Shown in pieces: positions 24,691 to 36,299 of a DNA stretch of 64,000 bases. Under the pieces are notes generated by a model that had not been told where the DNA came from, did not search any database, and worked only from the letters and a program-made list of their open reading frames with translations. The position numbers and the translations under genes were made by a program. Positions within the stretch are counted from its first letter, which is position 1. Every line of letters begins with the position of its first letter. Source of the DNA: Magnolia sinica (Eukaryota > Streptophyta > Magnoliopsida > Magnoliales > Magnoliaceae); the NCBI RefSeq assembly GCF_029962835.1, contig NC_080584.1, positions 83,728,862 to 83,792,861 of the forward strand, in the 5' to 3' direction.

Positions 24691-26229
24691 CAAGTTAAGT
24701 CACACCTTACCCAAGTACAATAACCCATCCCTCTTTCTCTACAAAGTCAACTCTCTCTCTCTTCACCCATTCCTCTTTTTCTAAAATTTCAACCCAACCC
24801 ATACCTTTCCTTACATCACTCATCATCCATCACACCTCACCCATCCATATCACTCACATCCTCTCATTCTCTCTCTCATTTCTCAAATCTCCCAAGCAAC
24901 ATCCCACGTCCAAGCTTCCTCTCTCCCAAACCATAAGTGTGGCCCACCCTCTCATCTCTTATCCACACCATCAATCTCCTATCAACCTCCATTGAAAGGG
25001 AAGCTAAGGAGCATTGGAGTCTAATAGACCAAGAAGAAGGAAGATAAGGTGGGTGATTTACCATTATTTTAAATTTTAGGGCCCACTTGTTGGTGGGACC
25101 CATTTGGATGTATGTGATTTAATCAAGAGGGCACATAGTGGCGGGGTTCCTCTATCTCACCGTACATCTCTCTCTCTCTCTCTCTCTTTGTGATGGTGTG
25201 GATCCCACCAATAGTGTTATATCTACCCGCCCATCTACATCAAACGCTGTGGCCCATCCTATTGTAGGTGATGATCCACACCATCCACTATTTGGATGGG
25301 CCCAATACATCTTTTTTTTATATGTTATATTTTATATAATATATATATATATATATAATATAATATAATATGTATTGTATATATATAATATAAGATATAT
25401 ATTATATGTATATGTTGGTGGGCCACGTCCACGTGGGACCCACCACAATAATGCATTTATGTATGCCGTCCAGCGTCCTTGGACGCTGGACGTTGGCAAG
25501 CAGTGAAGTGTAAAGGGGCGTGGGAGTGTACTAACGGTCTAGCCAAAGAGGAGGGAGTGGTGGACCACTCATGTAGGCCCCACCTTGATGTTATTATACA
25601 ATCCAAGCCATCCATCCTCTTCCTCAGATCATTTTAGGCGTTGAAACAAAAAATGAGGTTGATCTGGTTTCCTGGCGGGCCATGGTATAGGAAACAGTGT
25701 TCCTACCTTCAATTTACTCCCTGATGCTCCTGTATATAAAAAACAACTCAATATTGGACTCCATGGGTTTGTATCGAGCCACAGTGACCAATAGATGGAG
25801 TGGATCTTGCTGATGCGGGCCCCATCTATTAAAAACTGTAGAAAATCATAAAAACTAAAAAAAAAAAAATACTCAGACAGCAGTAGCTGCTGCTGTCAGT
25901 GCACGCAGCAGGCGCTGCCTGCGGGTGACGGACGGGCAGACGGGCTGGGGCTCACGGCCGCAGCTGTGGGCCCCACCGTGATTTGTTTCGAACATCTACT
26001 CCATGCATTTGATGGGTCCCCTCGGACCAGATGACCACCCCAAAAATCCGCTGTATACAGAACTCCGGTGGGCCACACCATTTAAAATCATGTGAAGACA
26101 TGCTTAAACATATAAAATCAGTTGGTGGGGCCTACCTGAAATTTGGATGCAGTTGAAACTTGGTCTGAACGGTCTGCTCAGTGGGACACGCATAATGGAC
26201 GGGCTGGATCTGTGGACCACATCACGGTG

Positions 26230-26580
26230 GGCCCCAGATTTGGGTGGCCTCATCAACAGTTTGAATGGCAAATAAACATTACCGTGGGCCCTGGTCCACG
26301 TGACTCCCACGTGACCTCATCAACAGGTTGGATGGAAAATAAACATTACGGTGGGCCCCTCCCTGACCGCGCGGCCCTATGAACCGGCTGGGTGCAAATA
26401 AACATTCCAGTGGGCCCCTGGTCCACGTGACCCTATCAACAGGTTGTATGGAAAATAAACATTATAGTGGGCTCAAGTTGAGTGGAAAATAAACATTTCA
26501 ATGGCCCAGGTTGGGCCCCAGGTCTGAGTGACCTTGTTAATGGGATGGATGGAAAATAAACATTATGGTAGGCCCACTTG
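26230..26580. repeat. Minisatellite, ~60-75-bp units
   Basis: The word GGAAAATAAACATTA (or AAATAAACATTNC) followed by GTGGGCCC recurs about six times, with CATCAACAGGTTGGATGG and CTGGTCCACGTGACC between copies. The units are MITE-derived text that has become tandem. Confidence 0.75.
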
Positions 26581-26689
26581 GGACCCACTTAAGTATGTAT
26601 TGTAATCCACACCCTCCATTAGGGTGGGCCTCACCATGATGCATGTGTTTCATCCAAACCGTCCAATCATTTGGAAAATATTTTTATGC

Positions 26690-26960
26690 CATGTGATAAG
26701 GCCCATCTTGGTATGTTTGTGAGCCGCCCATTGAGGCCCACCTTTATACATACAAGGCCCACCTTGATTTGTATAAGGCCCATATTATGAGGCCCATTGT
26801 GATGTATGTAAGGCCCATGCGACTAGGCCCATGTTGATGCATTTGTGGCCCGTCATTGAAGCCCACCTTGATATGTATATGTGAGACCCATGTATGAGGC
26901 CATTTGATGTATTAGAGGCCCATGGGTCGAGGCCCAATAGAATGTACATAATGTCCCTTG
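26690..26960. repeat. Minisatellite, ~30-40-bp GAGGCCCA units
   Basis: Repeated words of the form AAGGCCCA(T/C)...TTGAT(T/G)TGTAT and GAGGCCCA occur about nine times with variable spacing. No coding function is apparent. Confidence 0.65.
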
Positions 26961-28429
26961 TAGTATGACTCCACCATAGCATATGTATTGACATTCATAA
27001 CGGGCCACACCTTGGGAGCAATGCTGGTTTGACGTCCACATTGATAATGTTGGTTAAATGTCTACATTATAACTCTCCCTAAGGTCCATTGATAGGCCCA
27101 TACCTGTGGTAAGTAGGACGTCTAGGCCCATCTCCATTATACATAGAGCTCATCTCTTTATACATGTTTAGTATAGATCCATGATTCATGATCATCCGCA
27201 TCATATGTATGCCTGATGTGAGGAGTGACTGATCATATCATATGCCTTCGGGCAGACTGTTATGGGCTCCCTGATAGGTGGAGTTGCCCCATATAAGTGC
27301 ATGGTACACGCAGGATTGTTGCTTGACTGATAGTATGACTCATGCACTTGCATTTGTGTGATTGTATTTACTGTATGCCCTAGCGACATCAGGGCCATAA
27401 CCTCCACAGACACATCGTGGATGACAGGATTGGATACCGAAAATATTTAGTTCTAGCATACGGGCGCCATAAATGTCCCTGGGTGAAAATCTCTAAATCC
27501 GATAGTACCAGAGGATGACTCCAACGTCGAGACCGAGTGGATATATGAGCGCACGAGGGCCGAATACCAGGAGGTCAGGTCTCCCACTGTGTCGTGGTCG
27601 GTTGGAAAGGGGTGTGGCCTTACTTGCCGGAGGGTAGGGGGCAATACTAGGCTGAGTTTGACCAGCTCGTGAATGGGTCCACTATCGACGTGCCGGATAG
27701 GTATTAGCAGACTATTGGCCAGGCGGATAGTGAGGTTTCTTACTCTCATTTGGACTGTGCGGCTTGGAGAGCGGCAGTGCCTCTTAGAGTGTACTAAACC
27801 CCGGTGATTATCCAGAATGAGAACTGTACTGATATATGATGAGAATTGGCATGCTTGAGGTGCATCTCGCATCGCATGGCTGTGTTATGACCGATGACAT
27901 TCATATCTTGCACCGCATAGCCTTGGTACGGCTGATTGCATTCATGTACTCATCACCATGATTCCGTATTACTCTGACCTTGCATTCTGAGCACGCTTAT
28001 ATTACGCACACACTTACACCACCCTCTAAGCTTCCTATAAGCTTATGCACGATTGATGCGTGCAGGTGACGCCAGGACACAGCCATAGCATAGTAGCAGT
28101 AGGAGCGTGCAGACGAGCTTTGGAGTTTCTATCTTTTGCATTATCTTGTATTTTTCCCTTTCAGACGCATTGTACTCAAAAGTTTTTTATCATAGTGAAT
28201 TTTGTGGTGGTGTTCTTGTGGTTATTGTTCGTGGGTTATGCTTTTGGTTATGCTTATTACAATTGAACTGATGATTTGAAACCCTCCTTGTAGCATCCTA
28301 GGATCGGAACCTGGTGTATAAGTGTCGGGAGCCGAGAATGGGGTACTACAAAGGCTGTCGGCGCCAGATTTGGCAATCGAGAATTTTGTGAGCCCAGTTT
28401 CCAAGTTTGGGGCGTGACATATGGTGGCT

Positions 28430-29150
28430 AGGGGGTTATGGTCTAGAGACTTAAATTGCATTAAGCCATTTCTAGCTGTTAGAAAACTAGCCGTTTTATG
28501 GCCGTTTTCTGACTGTTGTGCATGGGCCATTAAGCTGCTGCATGCTGACTATTGTGAGACAACAGCTAGCCGTTTTCTAGTTGTTGGGCTAGCCATGCAG
28601 CAGTTACAGCTGGACCCTATACTAATGGCTCAGCTGTTACAGTTTCTGCTGCAACAGCTCTTTTCAGTCCCTCTATTTATACTGAGAGATTTCTCTTCCA
28701 GTCCTTTAGTCTCTCTGCTAACCAGCCACCCGCCATAGTCACTTAGTCGCACTGTGACTTGCACACGTCTCGCTCCGGTTCGCTCAAGGTCGCGAAGGAG
28801 CGTCCCTCTGCGACACAATGCGAACGTACGAAGTGCACCACTAGCGCCTCTATAGCCACACTACCTCACATGCCCATGCCCACGCCCTCGCACCAAGCCC
28901 GAGCCCGAGCGCGAGCGCACCCGCGGGTGTTCCAATAGCATTGGAACACGCAAGGTCCATAGTCCACGGACTAGGTAGGTAAATATTATAATACTCCACA
29001 TCCTTCATATAAACTACAGTTTTTTCTCTTCTCTTTTCCATGTGGGACTATTCCCAAAAACCCACAGAAAAGTGTTTTTCAAAACAACTTTTTATATTAT
29101 ATATTATTTTATTATTGAAATATATTTTATTAAAATCAATATTTTTTGCA
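28430..29150 (+). mobile_element. LTR-like block (copia type) beside SCPL exon E
   Basis: It has repeated CTAGCCGTTTT/GCAGCAGTTACAGC words, then a TATA-like CTATTTATAC and a CT-rich stretch, an arrangement typical of an LTR promoter and R region. A TTTTCCATGTGGGACTATTCC motif at about 29033 is common in plant copia elements. Borders are not resolved. Confidence 0.4.
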
Positions 29151-29456
29151 ACAGATCTGGGACTACCCATCACTCGTTCATAGAGGCCATGGTATCACGA
29201 GAAACATGTATTTCTTCAACATGGCAATTTATCAATGCAACCTTAGTTCCTTTGTAAGTTACCTATTTTCATGACTTATACAAAAGACCACTTTATCATG
29301 AGAGAGAGAGAGAGAGAGTATGGCACAAGTGCGTGGGGTATGGCCAACAGGAGTTTTCGATCTGCCTCATTTTTAGACTCCTATCCTATCGTGGTGTATC
29401 AAAACTGATGGACGGAGTGGATTTGGGTCCACACAGCTTTCGACAATAGGGGAACA

Positions 29457-30010
29457 GAGGGAAGCGGATTGGCTGGTGTACCACACACCAGCGATATAGC
29501 TGTGTGGGCACGTGTTGTACGAAGATGAGCGCTGACGCTCCTCCAACTCCCAGTTGTATGAACGGTTCAAAGGAGATCAAAGTTACCTGGCCCACAAAAT
29601 GATGTATTTATTATATCCATACCGTTAATCCAAATGTTTTGATCATTTTAGAACATGAGACAAAAAATGAATTATATAAAAATCTCAACTGGGCTACACC
29701 ATAAATAATAGCGGGGATAATGATTTTCACCGTTAAAACATTCGTACGGCCGATCATAATGTTTATTTTCCATCCAATCTGCTCGTAAGGTGAAAAAGAC
29801 CTAGATGAAGAGGAAAAAATATATCATATTGATCCAAAACTTATGTGACCTCCAAACGGGTTTCAATGGTAGACGTTCAATCCCCTAATGCTTTTTGCAG
29901 TGTGGTGCACTTGATCTTTATATATGTCTTATTTTTAGGCTTAAGAATTAAGACTAGCTCGCCAAATGGATGGACGGTTTGGATATAACACATTCCTCAT
30001 GATAGGACTC
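29457..30010. mobile_element. Family B MITE, right end truncated
   Basis: The left end is GAAGCGGATTGGCTGGTGTA followed by CCACACACCAGC and ATATAGCTG, matching the complete family B copy at 56655-57270. The right terminal repeat is missing; the copy stops near 30010 and runs into a family A half-element. Confidence 0.7.
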
Positions 30011-30345
30011 ACAGAACTTACTGATTGGATATCCACCATTAAAATCCTCCTAAGGCCCATTGTACTGTTTATTTGACATCCAATCTGTTGATTAGGTCAT
30101 ACAACCCAGATGAAGGGAAAAAACAAAGATCAGCTTGATCCAAAACTTTCATGGCCCCCAAAAGGTTTTTAATAGTTGATGTTCATTCAATACACGTTTC
30201 TCGTGATGTGGTCTACTTGAGATTGGGATATACCTCAGTTTTTGTATCATAACATAAAATGGACTAGAAAAATAGATGGACTGCGTGGATGAAAAACATA
30301 CATCTTGGTGAGGCCCACAGAGCACTGACCAACAGCCATTAGCCG
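30010..30345. mobile_element. Family A MITE, right half
   Basis: It carries the internal family A words and the right end GGCCCACAGAGCACTGACCA. The left half has been lost. Confidence 0.7.
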
Positions 30346-30394
30346 ATGGCAGGGGGAGTAGCCAATCCGTTCCCGAGAAATGGACCCAAAGGAA

Positions 30395-30892
30395 CGCGGA
30401 TTTCCTGCGAAACGCTCTGGCAGGAAGTTCCTGCATTGGGAACCCAGGTGGGGCCCACTGGGATGTTTATGAGAAATCCACCCCGTTCATCCATTTTTGC
30501 GTTAATTTTAGGATAATAGGGAAAAAATGAATCTTATCCATTGCTTAAGTGGGCCGATGATGTGAGAAGTGAACGTCCACAATTGATGTGAGAAGTTTTG
30601 AATCATGTTAATATTTATGTTTTTAGTTAATCCCAGTAGGAATAAGGTTATGAACGATATAGATAGCATGTAAACATCACTGTCGACCCCGGGAAGGTTT
30701 CAACGGTAGGAATTTTCTTAACCGCCTTCTCTTTTAGTACGGTCCACTTGAGTCTTGAATCCTTCTCAATATTGGTTTGATATCCGAAAGAAAACGTATG
30801 GATGGAGTGGATTCCTTACAAATATCACGGTGGGCTCCACCTCAGTTTCCAGCGCAGGAACTTCCTGCGAAAGGCTTTCGTAGGAAATTCGC
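30395..30892. mobile_element. Family D MITE with ~70-bp terminal inverted repeats
   Basis: The left end GCGGATTTCCTGCGAAACGC is mirrored by the right end GCTTTCGTAGGAAATTCGC. Complementarity continues through CAGGAAGTTCCTGC and the GGTGGGGCCCAC stretch. Length is about 498 bp with no coding capacity. Confidence 0.8.
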
Positions 30893-30991
30893 ATCCGACC
30901 CAAGGCGCGTTATGTGTGTGGAGAAAATCTTCTTTATCTTAATGAAAATTGTACGTTATCAATGGCCTCACTTAATGTCGGAATGATGGGG

Positions 30992-30994
<3 letters not shown>

Positions 30995-31069
<75 letters not shown>
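30995..31069. repeat. (TA)n microsatellite
   Basis: A 75-bp pure AT dinucleotide tract. Confidence 0.95.
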
Positions 31070-31072
<3 letters not shown>

Positions 31073-31468
31073 ACTTGTTTATGGGCTGCATGGCATGATA
31101 TCCATTTTAAATTACTTAGTTTAGTTGTGTTTTAGGGTTCGTTTGTTTTCTTGGTTTCTTCGGTAAAGGAAGTGTATTATTAATATAGTTTTATCATTGT
31201 TAAATCAAACATAGGAATTGTCATTCAAATCCATATGTATTTAGGATACACGTAAATAAATTTGTAATCATTGTAATTTTTTCATGAAATTATTGTGAAA
31301 ATGTTAAATGTAAATAGTGACATCAATATATTTTGATGATGATTTGACATTAATATAAAAAATACTATCATTACAATTTTATCTTTGATAAACCAAACAT
31401 AGGAATCAACAGTCTAATGCGTCAGGAGACAAGTAATTTTTAACCATTACACATTTTCTTTACATCGT
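31070..31468. other. AT-rich spacer
   Basis: Short near-repeats (AACCAAACATAGGAAT/AAATCAAACATAGGAATTG at about 31200 and 31390) suggest a ~190-bp diverged duplication. Nothing else was recognised. Confidence 0.45.
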
Positions 31469-32319
31469 TGTTATTGATGCTGGAATCTGATCAATCCTAC
31501 TTCGCTTTTGTGAGCCTCTTAGATACTTGTATATGAACAATGAATAAGAAGACACTGGGGGCACGGGTTGTGGCCGGGGACCCTCCGATACCTAAGTCAT
31601 GTAGTAGGCACAGTAAAAAAGATGGGGGTAATTGTGCATACCTTTTCCTCATGGCAGAGAGTGTATTTATAAGCTTTTTAGGCTGTTTATGTATCTGGGT
31701 GGATTTGTTGGATACGTTAGAGGGACCCGTATTGTAGTGTGAATCTACTTTTGGATTTTTCTTCGATTACACCTCGATTAGCATGATCCTCGACTGAGAT
31801 CTTGCTAGGCAGTTCTGCCCATATACAGTGCAGGATTCTCTTTGGATGTTTCTATTATGAGGTCAAGGTTGGTATCCAAGGCCGATGTCAGTACCCAAGC
31901 TCAACTGGCAAACTGAGTGAAGATACCTCATTTCAACACTTGAGGTCTTGGTATCGATCCCTACTAGGGGTGGCTAACATGGAGTGTGTGTACTGACATG
32001 GGTGTGTACTAACAAGCTAACCCCCAAAAAAAAAGAAGGTTGAGGTTGGTATCTGAAGTCGGGGTCAGTAGTCGAAGTCGAGGTCAGTACTTGAGGTAGG
32101 GTTGGTACCTGCGGTCGGGTCGATACCTGAGGTCTGGTCAATTTTCTACCTTGAGATCAGGTCGAGGGCCGAGGCCAGTAGTCACAGTCAGAATTTATGG
32201 TTGGGACTCAGGGTGGCCTTGGACATCGGGTTGGTTCTCGAACTCTTCTCAGAGAGTTTCCTTTGGTGACTGGTTTGTTATGTCCTGAACATCAGGTTAG
32301 TTCGCTCTTACCTATAACA
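31469..32319 (-). repeat. 3' LTR of the gypsy element, containing a SINE
   Basis: It is homologous to 35332-36051 through words such as AGACACTGGGG, AATTGTGCATACCTTTTCCT and GTGTATTTATAAGCTTT. It is ~130 bp longer because of the SINE-like insertion at about 31889-32036. Confidence 0.8.
31889..32036 (+). mobile_element. SINE (tRNA-derived type) inserted in the LTR
   Basis: The segment is absent from the sister LTR. It contains GAGGTCTTGGTATCGATCCC (box B-like GGTATCGATCC), AGGGGTGGCTAAC and an A-rich tail (CCCCCAAAAAAAAA). The box A-like region is GGCAAACTGAGTG. The same sequence family occurs at 48363-48524. The exact left edge and target-site duplication are not resolved. Confidence 0.75.
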
Positions 32320-32412
32320 ACCACCCCTACTTCAGAGTTTGAATTTCATGATCTCAGGAAGTAAGGAGGTTTGACCTATTATGTGGGCGAGATATTTTGA
32401 ATTTGAGTAAGG

Positions 32413-32703
32413 TCAACCCGCCTTACAGACATTTTTCAATCCGAAGGGCATAACCTTATAGTAGTAGAGTCCCTTGTTGGTAATAAAGGTTGTTTTCTGC
32501 TTGTTATGCTTATGCATGATGATTTGATTGTAGCCCGAGTATGCATGCATAAAGTTGAGGAGCTCATATTCAGCCGTGCTGTTGACTAGCTGGTTGATCC
32601 TTTGGAGAGGGAAGTCATCCTTTGGGCATGCTTTGTTCATGTCAGTGTAATCAATGCATATTCGCCATTTGCCGTTAGACTTCTTTACCAATACGATGTT
32701 CAC
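32413..32703 (-). pseudogene. Partial gypsy reverse transcriptase
   Basis: Minus-strand translation shows KKSNGKWRICIDYTDMNKAC, then FMHAYSGYNQI, ending at YYYKVMPFGLKN. This is the N-terminal half of a gypsy RT. The catalytic Asp of motif A (normally MDAYSGYNQ) is His here. The YxDD motif and everything C-terminal of it are deleted, with LTR sequence following within about 95 bp. It cannot be functional. Confidence 0.88.
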
Positions 32704-33099
32704 TAGCCAGTCGAGATAGTAGACTTCTTTGATGAACTCGGCCTCGAGGAGTTTGTTAACTTCCTCACTAATTGCTGCACAACGTTTTGGGTTGAACGTG
32801 CATGATCACTTTTGCCTTATAGGATTATGGTCAGGGTCGATGTTCATCTTGTGGACCATTATCTCCGGGTAGATACCGAGCATGTCCTAGTGTGACCAAG
32901 TGAAGATGTCAGCTTGTCGCTTCATTAAGTTGATGATTTTGTCCTGCTGATATGGTTCCAGTAATGACCTGACCTAAATCGTGTGGGTTGAGTCAGCCTT
33001 GCAGAGGGGCATAGGGACAAGGTCTTCTACTGGTGACCCTCTCTCGGCAGACTCCTCCCGTGGGTCTAAGGAGGTGATGGTCATTGTCTGTTGTTGCAA

Positions 33100-33945
33100 T
33101 TTTGTTCAGAGCACCATCAAGTAGCATTGTCGGGCTTCGTACTGGTCACCTCTGACCTGGCCTACGATGTGCTCGGCAGGGAACTTCATCGCAATGTGGT
33201 ATGTAGATACCACAACTCTTAGGGATTTAAGAAATGGTCTACCCAAGATTAGATTGTACACTGATGGGCAGTCAACCACAAGGAAGTCGATCATGATAGT
33301 TGTTTGGTTGACGCCTTCTCCGGCAGTGACTGAGAGTAGTACGCTTCCTTCAAGAGTAATATTTCCTCCTACGAATCCGAGCAAGGGGGTGTGTACGAGT
33401 CATAGCCTCGACCTTTCGACACCCATTTTGTTTAAGGCGGTGATGAACAAGTTGACGGTCGAGCTCTCAGTATCGATCAGTATGCGATAAACCTTATGGT
33501 TGGCCACAAACATAGTAACTACCAAGGCATCATGTGGATGATGGATTCCTTGGGTGTCCTCTTCTGTGAAGGTCAAGCTACATGAACTCAGCCTCTGCTC
33601 TTTCGTGGCTCTACTGGTGAGGTATAGATTGCGCTTTGTATTATTATTATTCGCGTTTCGAGCGTGTGACCTGCGCGCTCTGTTCGAATCTCCATCACCA
33701 GCCGATTCACCAAATATGGTGTGTATTTCACCCGTTGCGTCGTTGTGGTTTTGGTCATCGCATTGCTCGTCTCGCTTGTCGAGTCGTTTGACCATTCTCT
33801 TATCGATAAACTCTCGTAGGTGCCCTTTCCGGATGAGGGACTCGATCTCTTCCTTGAGGTCGAAACATTCCGCAGTACTATAGCCATGGTCTCGGTGGAA
33901 TTGACAATATTTCCATTTGTCCCTCTTCTTGGCATCGACCTTCAT
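33100..33945 (-). pseudogene. Gypsy gag C-terminus and aspartic protease, frameshifted
   Basis: At 33400-33945 a knuckle-like CQFHRDHGYSTAECFDLKEE is followed by the protease motif ILIDTESSTVNLF, where the usual active-site DTGSS has Gly changed to Glu. Another frame (33106-33384) carries DFLVVDCPSVYNLILGRPFL, the ILGRP flap/second-strand region typical of Ty3 proteases. At least one frameshift separates the parts. Confidence 0.82.
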
Positions 33946-34234
33946 CTTGTTATGAACACTTTAAAATTCTTTTGTTGTATATCTCCATGAGCACTTGTTC
34001 GAGGGTGGTGTTCAAAGGAGTATACAAGTGGAATCGAATTTCTGGTCATCGACTTGTATACTGGCATCTACTCTGGTCACCATTTTTTTTTCTTTTTATT
34101 AATGATGGCAGGAGGCTCCTCTTCCTCTTTTCATTTTCTTCCTTTATTTATGCTATTTATGCTTCGAGTGGCCTTCCGCGAGTTGAAGAGCTCCTCGGCA
34201 TTTGAATATTTTAAAACTCGATTGAGGAGGTCGG

Positions 34235-34962
34235 TTAGAGTGGTTGGGGGTTCTTGCTGATTGAGAGGAGGAACTTTCCCTGTTTAAGGCTAACTATTAT
34301 AGCAATAATGACTATCTTATTGGAGTAGTCGTTGACCTGTAGTGCTAACGCATTAAAACGAATAATATACTCTCTTAAAAGCTCATTCTTCCTCTGTGTG
34401 ATCGTGAGGAGATGAGTAGAAGGCTTTCTCATATCTTTTTCGCTAATGAACCGTGTGACAAAAGCCTTGCTGAGCTGGGCGAAGGAGATGATAAATTTTG
34501 GCTTTAACTGTCTATACCATTTTCGTGCCGCTCCTGACAAGGTAAGGGAGAACACTCTACACATTATGGGCCCCAAGGCTTCATAGAGTTCCATCCAAGC
34601 CTTGAAGGATTCGAGGTGTTCGGCTGAGTCTTCGGACCGAAAATAAGGAGTGATTTGGCCATCCAGAACCTGGATGGGAGAGGGGATTGCATGATGTCAT
34701 TAGTGAATAGAGGCTTAGCCTCTTTCAGTATGGTCTCGACGAAGGCAAAGGCTTTTGCTGGGCACGCTTGTTGAACATCACCGAGCTGACCCTGGATCTC
34801 TTTGAGCTCTACCTCCCACGGGACTTCACTTTCCACCATAACCTTGGGGGCCTTCCCATGCCTTCTTTTCTCTAGGCTATGGCGTAAGTCAGACTCAACG
34901 AGTATGGTTGTTTCCACAATATTGGTGGGGGCTTGCCCGTGTCGCATTTGGTGGCCCTTCAT
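34235..34962 (-). pseudogene. Gypsy gag capsid fragments
   Basis: The ORF 34235-34594 contains FSLTLSGAARKWYRQLKP and KNELLREYIIRFNALALQV, the Retrotrans_gag core. The overlapping ORF 34564-34962 covers the more N-terminal linker. Both are short and in different frames, so gag is broken. Confidence 0.82.
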
Positions 34963-35331
34963 TGTGTGTGGATCATGAGGTCCCTGCGGAGGTCGGGATT
35001 ACTCAGTATCCGCACCTACGTCACTCTGATCGAGGAGTGGTTGCTACCTGTCCAATATCCTCATTATTCGATTCATGTTGCCAGTTAAAACCTCAACTTA
35101 GTTTTCAAAGGAACTGAGCTGGCCTCCATTGTTGTGGGACCACTACACGGTCACCGTGGGAGGGGGGTCGGTGTGGTGGTATGAACATAGTGCTTCAGGA
35201 TCTTCGGGCTGCCCATCTGGCATAGAATTGGTTCGGTAATTGCGACTAAGGCATTTTCCTTTCCTTTAGCCATCGTAGAGCAAATATGACAGGAATTTCT
35301 AAACAGCTTTGCTGTTGATTCTCACTGACAG

Positions 35332-36051
35332 TGTCAAACTATTGAGCTGGAATATGGTAAATCCCACTTTGCTTCCTGCAAGCCTCTTAGATACCTGTAT
35401 AGGAATAATGAACAAGAAGACACTGGGGCCGCGCGCTGGTCGTGGCCGGGAACACTCCAATGCCTAAGTCAAGCAGTAGGCGCAGTAGAAAAGATGGGGT
35501 AATTGTGCATACCTTTTCCTCATGGTAGGGAGTGTATTTATAAGCTTTCTAGGCTATTTGCATATATGGGTGGATTTGTTGGATATGTTGGAGGGACACA
35601 TATTGTAGTGTGAATCTGCTCTCGGATTTTTCTCTGATTATGCCTCGAATGGTGTGATCCTTAATTGAGATCTCGTTAAGAAGTCTCGTCCATATACGGT
35701 GAGAGATTTTCTCTGGATGTTTTTATTTTGAGGTCAAGGTCGATATTCGAGGTCGAGATTGGTATTCGAGGTTGAGATCAATACCCAAGGTCAAGGTCAG
35801 TATCCGAAGTCGAGATTAGTACCCGAATCGAGGTCTGTACCTGAGGTTGGGTTGGTACCTGAGGTCTGGTCGGCTTTCTGCCTTGAGATCGGGTCGGGGG
35901 CAGAGGTTAACAGTCGCAATCATGATTTGTGGTTGGGACTCAGGGTAGCCTCGGAGGTCACGTCGGTTCTCCAACCCTTCTTAAAGAGTTTCCTGTGGTG
36001 ATCGCTTTGCTATGTCTCGAACATCAAGTCAGTTCGCTCCTACTTATAACA
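35332..36051 (-). repeat. 5' LTR of the gypsy element
   Basis: About 720 bp. Repeated GAGGTC(A/G)AGGTC(A/G)GTA-type words (35740-35860) are shared with the other LTR and, inverted, with the LTR at 39353. The primer-binding site on its inner side was not recognised. Confidence 0.8.
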
Positions 36052-36059
36052 ACTATTAT

Positions 36060-36290
36060 AGTTAGTGAAACAAACAAACCCTTAGACCTTTTATATTGCA
36101 AGTTTGAATAGTTGAAATTAAAAGCTAGTGTAGAGAATTAATAATATAGATGAAGTTTAGAGTTTTATTATAAATACCTCTCATTATATTATAATTTGTA
36201 CCTTTTCTTAATTGATAAATCTATTTCACCTTTTCAACCTTAAGGTATTCCTTTGAATATTTTAACCCACATATGAAGGCTAGTTGTTGA
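36060..36290 (+). repeat. Diverged direct repeat, partner of 40440-40680
   Basis: Both blocks read ...GTTGAAATTA(A/G)AAG, TAGAGAATTAATA, a poly-T/A stretch, then CCTT(A/G)AGGTATTCC and AATATTT. They are in the same orientation 4.4 kb apart and flank retroelement DNA, so they may be decayed LTRs of one element or two copies of one repeat. Confidence 0.5.
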
Positions 36291-36299
36291 GACACAAAT

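Larger units (their letters stand above)
24690..28420 (+). mobile_element. Long LTR-like block (possible Ty3/gypsy Del/Tekay-type LTR)
   Basis: The block holds a C-rich leader (24700-24900), a (TA)n stretch (about 25330-25400) and minisatellites. It ends near 28420 with GGGGCGTGACA after a run typical of plant gypsy LTR 3' ends. No tRNA primer-binding site follows, so if it is an LTR it is solo or a 3' copy. The left border is uncertain and no target-site duplication was identified. The ORFs inside show no protein-family similarity. Confidence 0.4.
31469..36051 (-). mobile_element. Truncated Ty3/gypsy (Tat-like) retrotransposon with two LTRs
   Basis: LTR-like direct repeats lie at 31469-32319 and 35332-36051. 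On the minus strand each begins TGTTATA(G/A)GTA. A purine-rich tract (minus-strand GAAGTAGGGGTGG) abuts the left-hand LTR at 32320-32334, as expected for the 3' LTR. Order on the minus strand is gag, zinc knuckle, protease, then a partial reverse transcriptase that stops right before the LTR. RT motif YxDD, RNase H and integrase are absent. The LTRs have diverged. No matching target-site duplication was found. Confidence 0.82.

Noticed and set aside
33167..33883. + strand ORFs of 107 and 109 aa
   Set aside because: They are antisense shadows of the minus-strand gypsy gag/protease frames.
31460..36060. A matching 5-bp target-site duplication for the gypsy element
   Set aside because: The bases before 31469 (ATCGT) and after 36051 (ACTAT) do not match, so no duplication is claimed.
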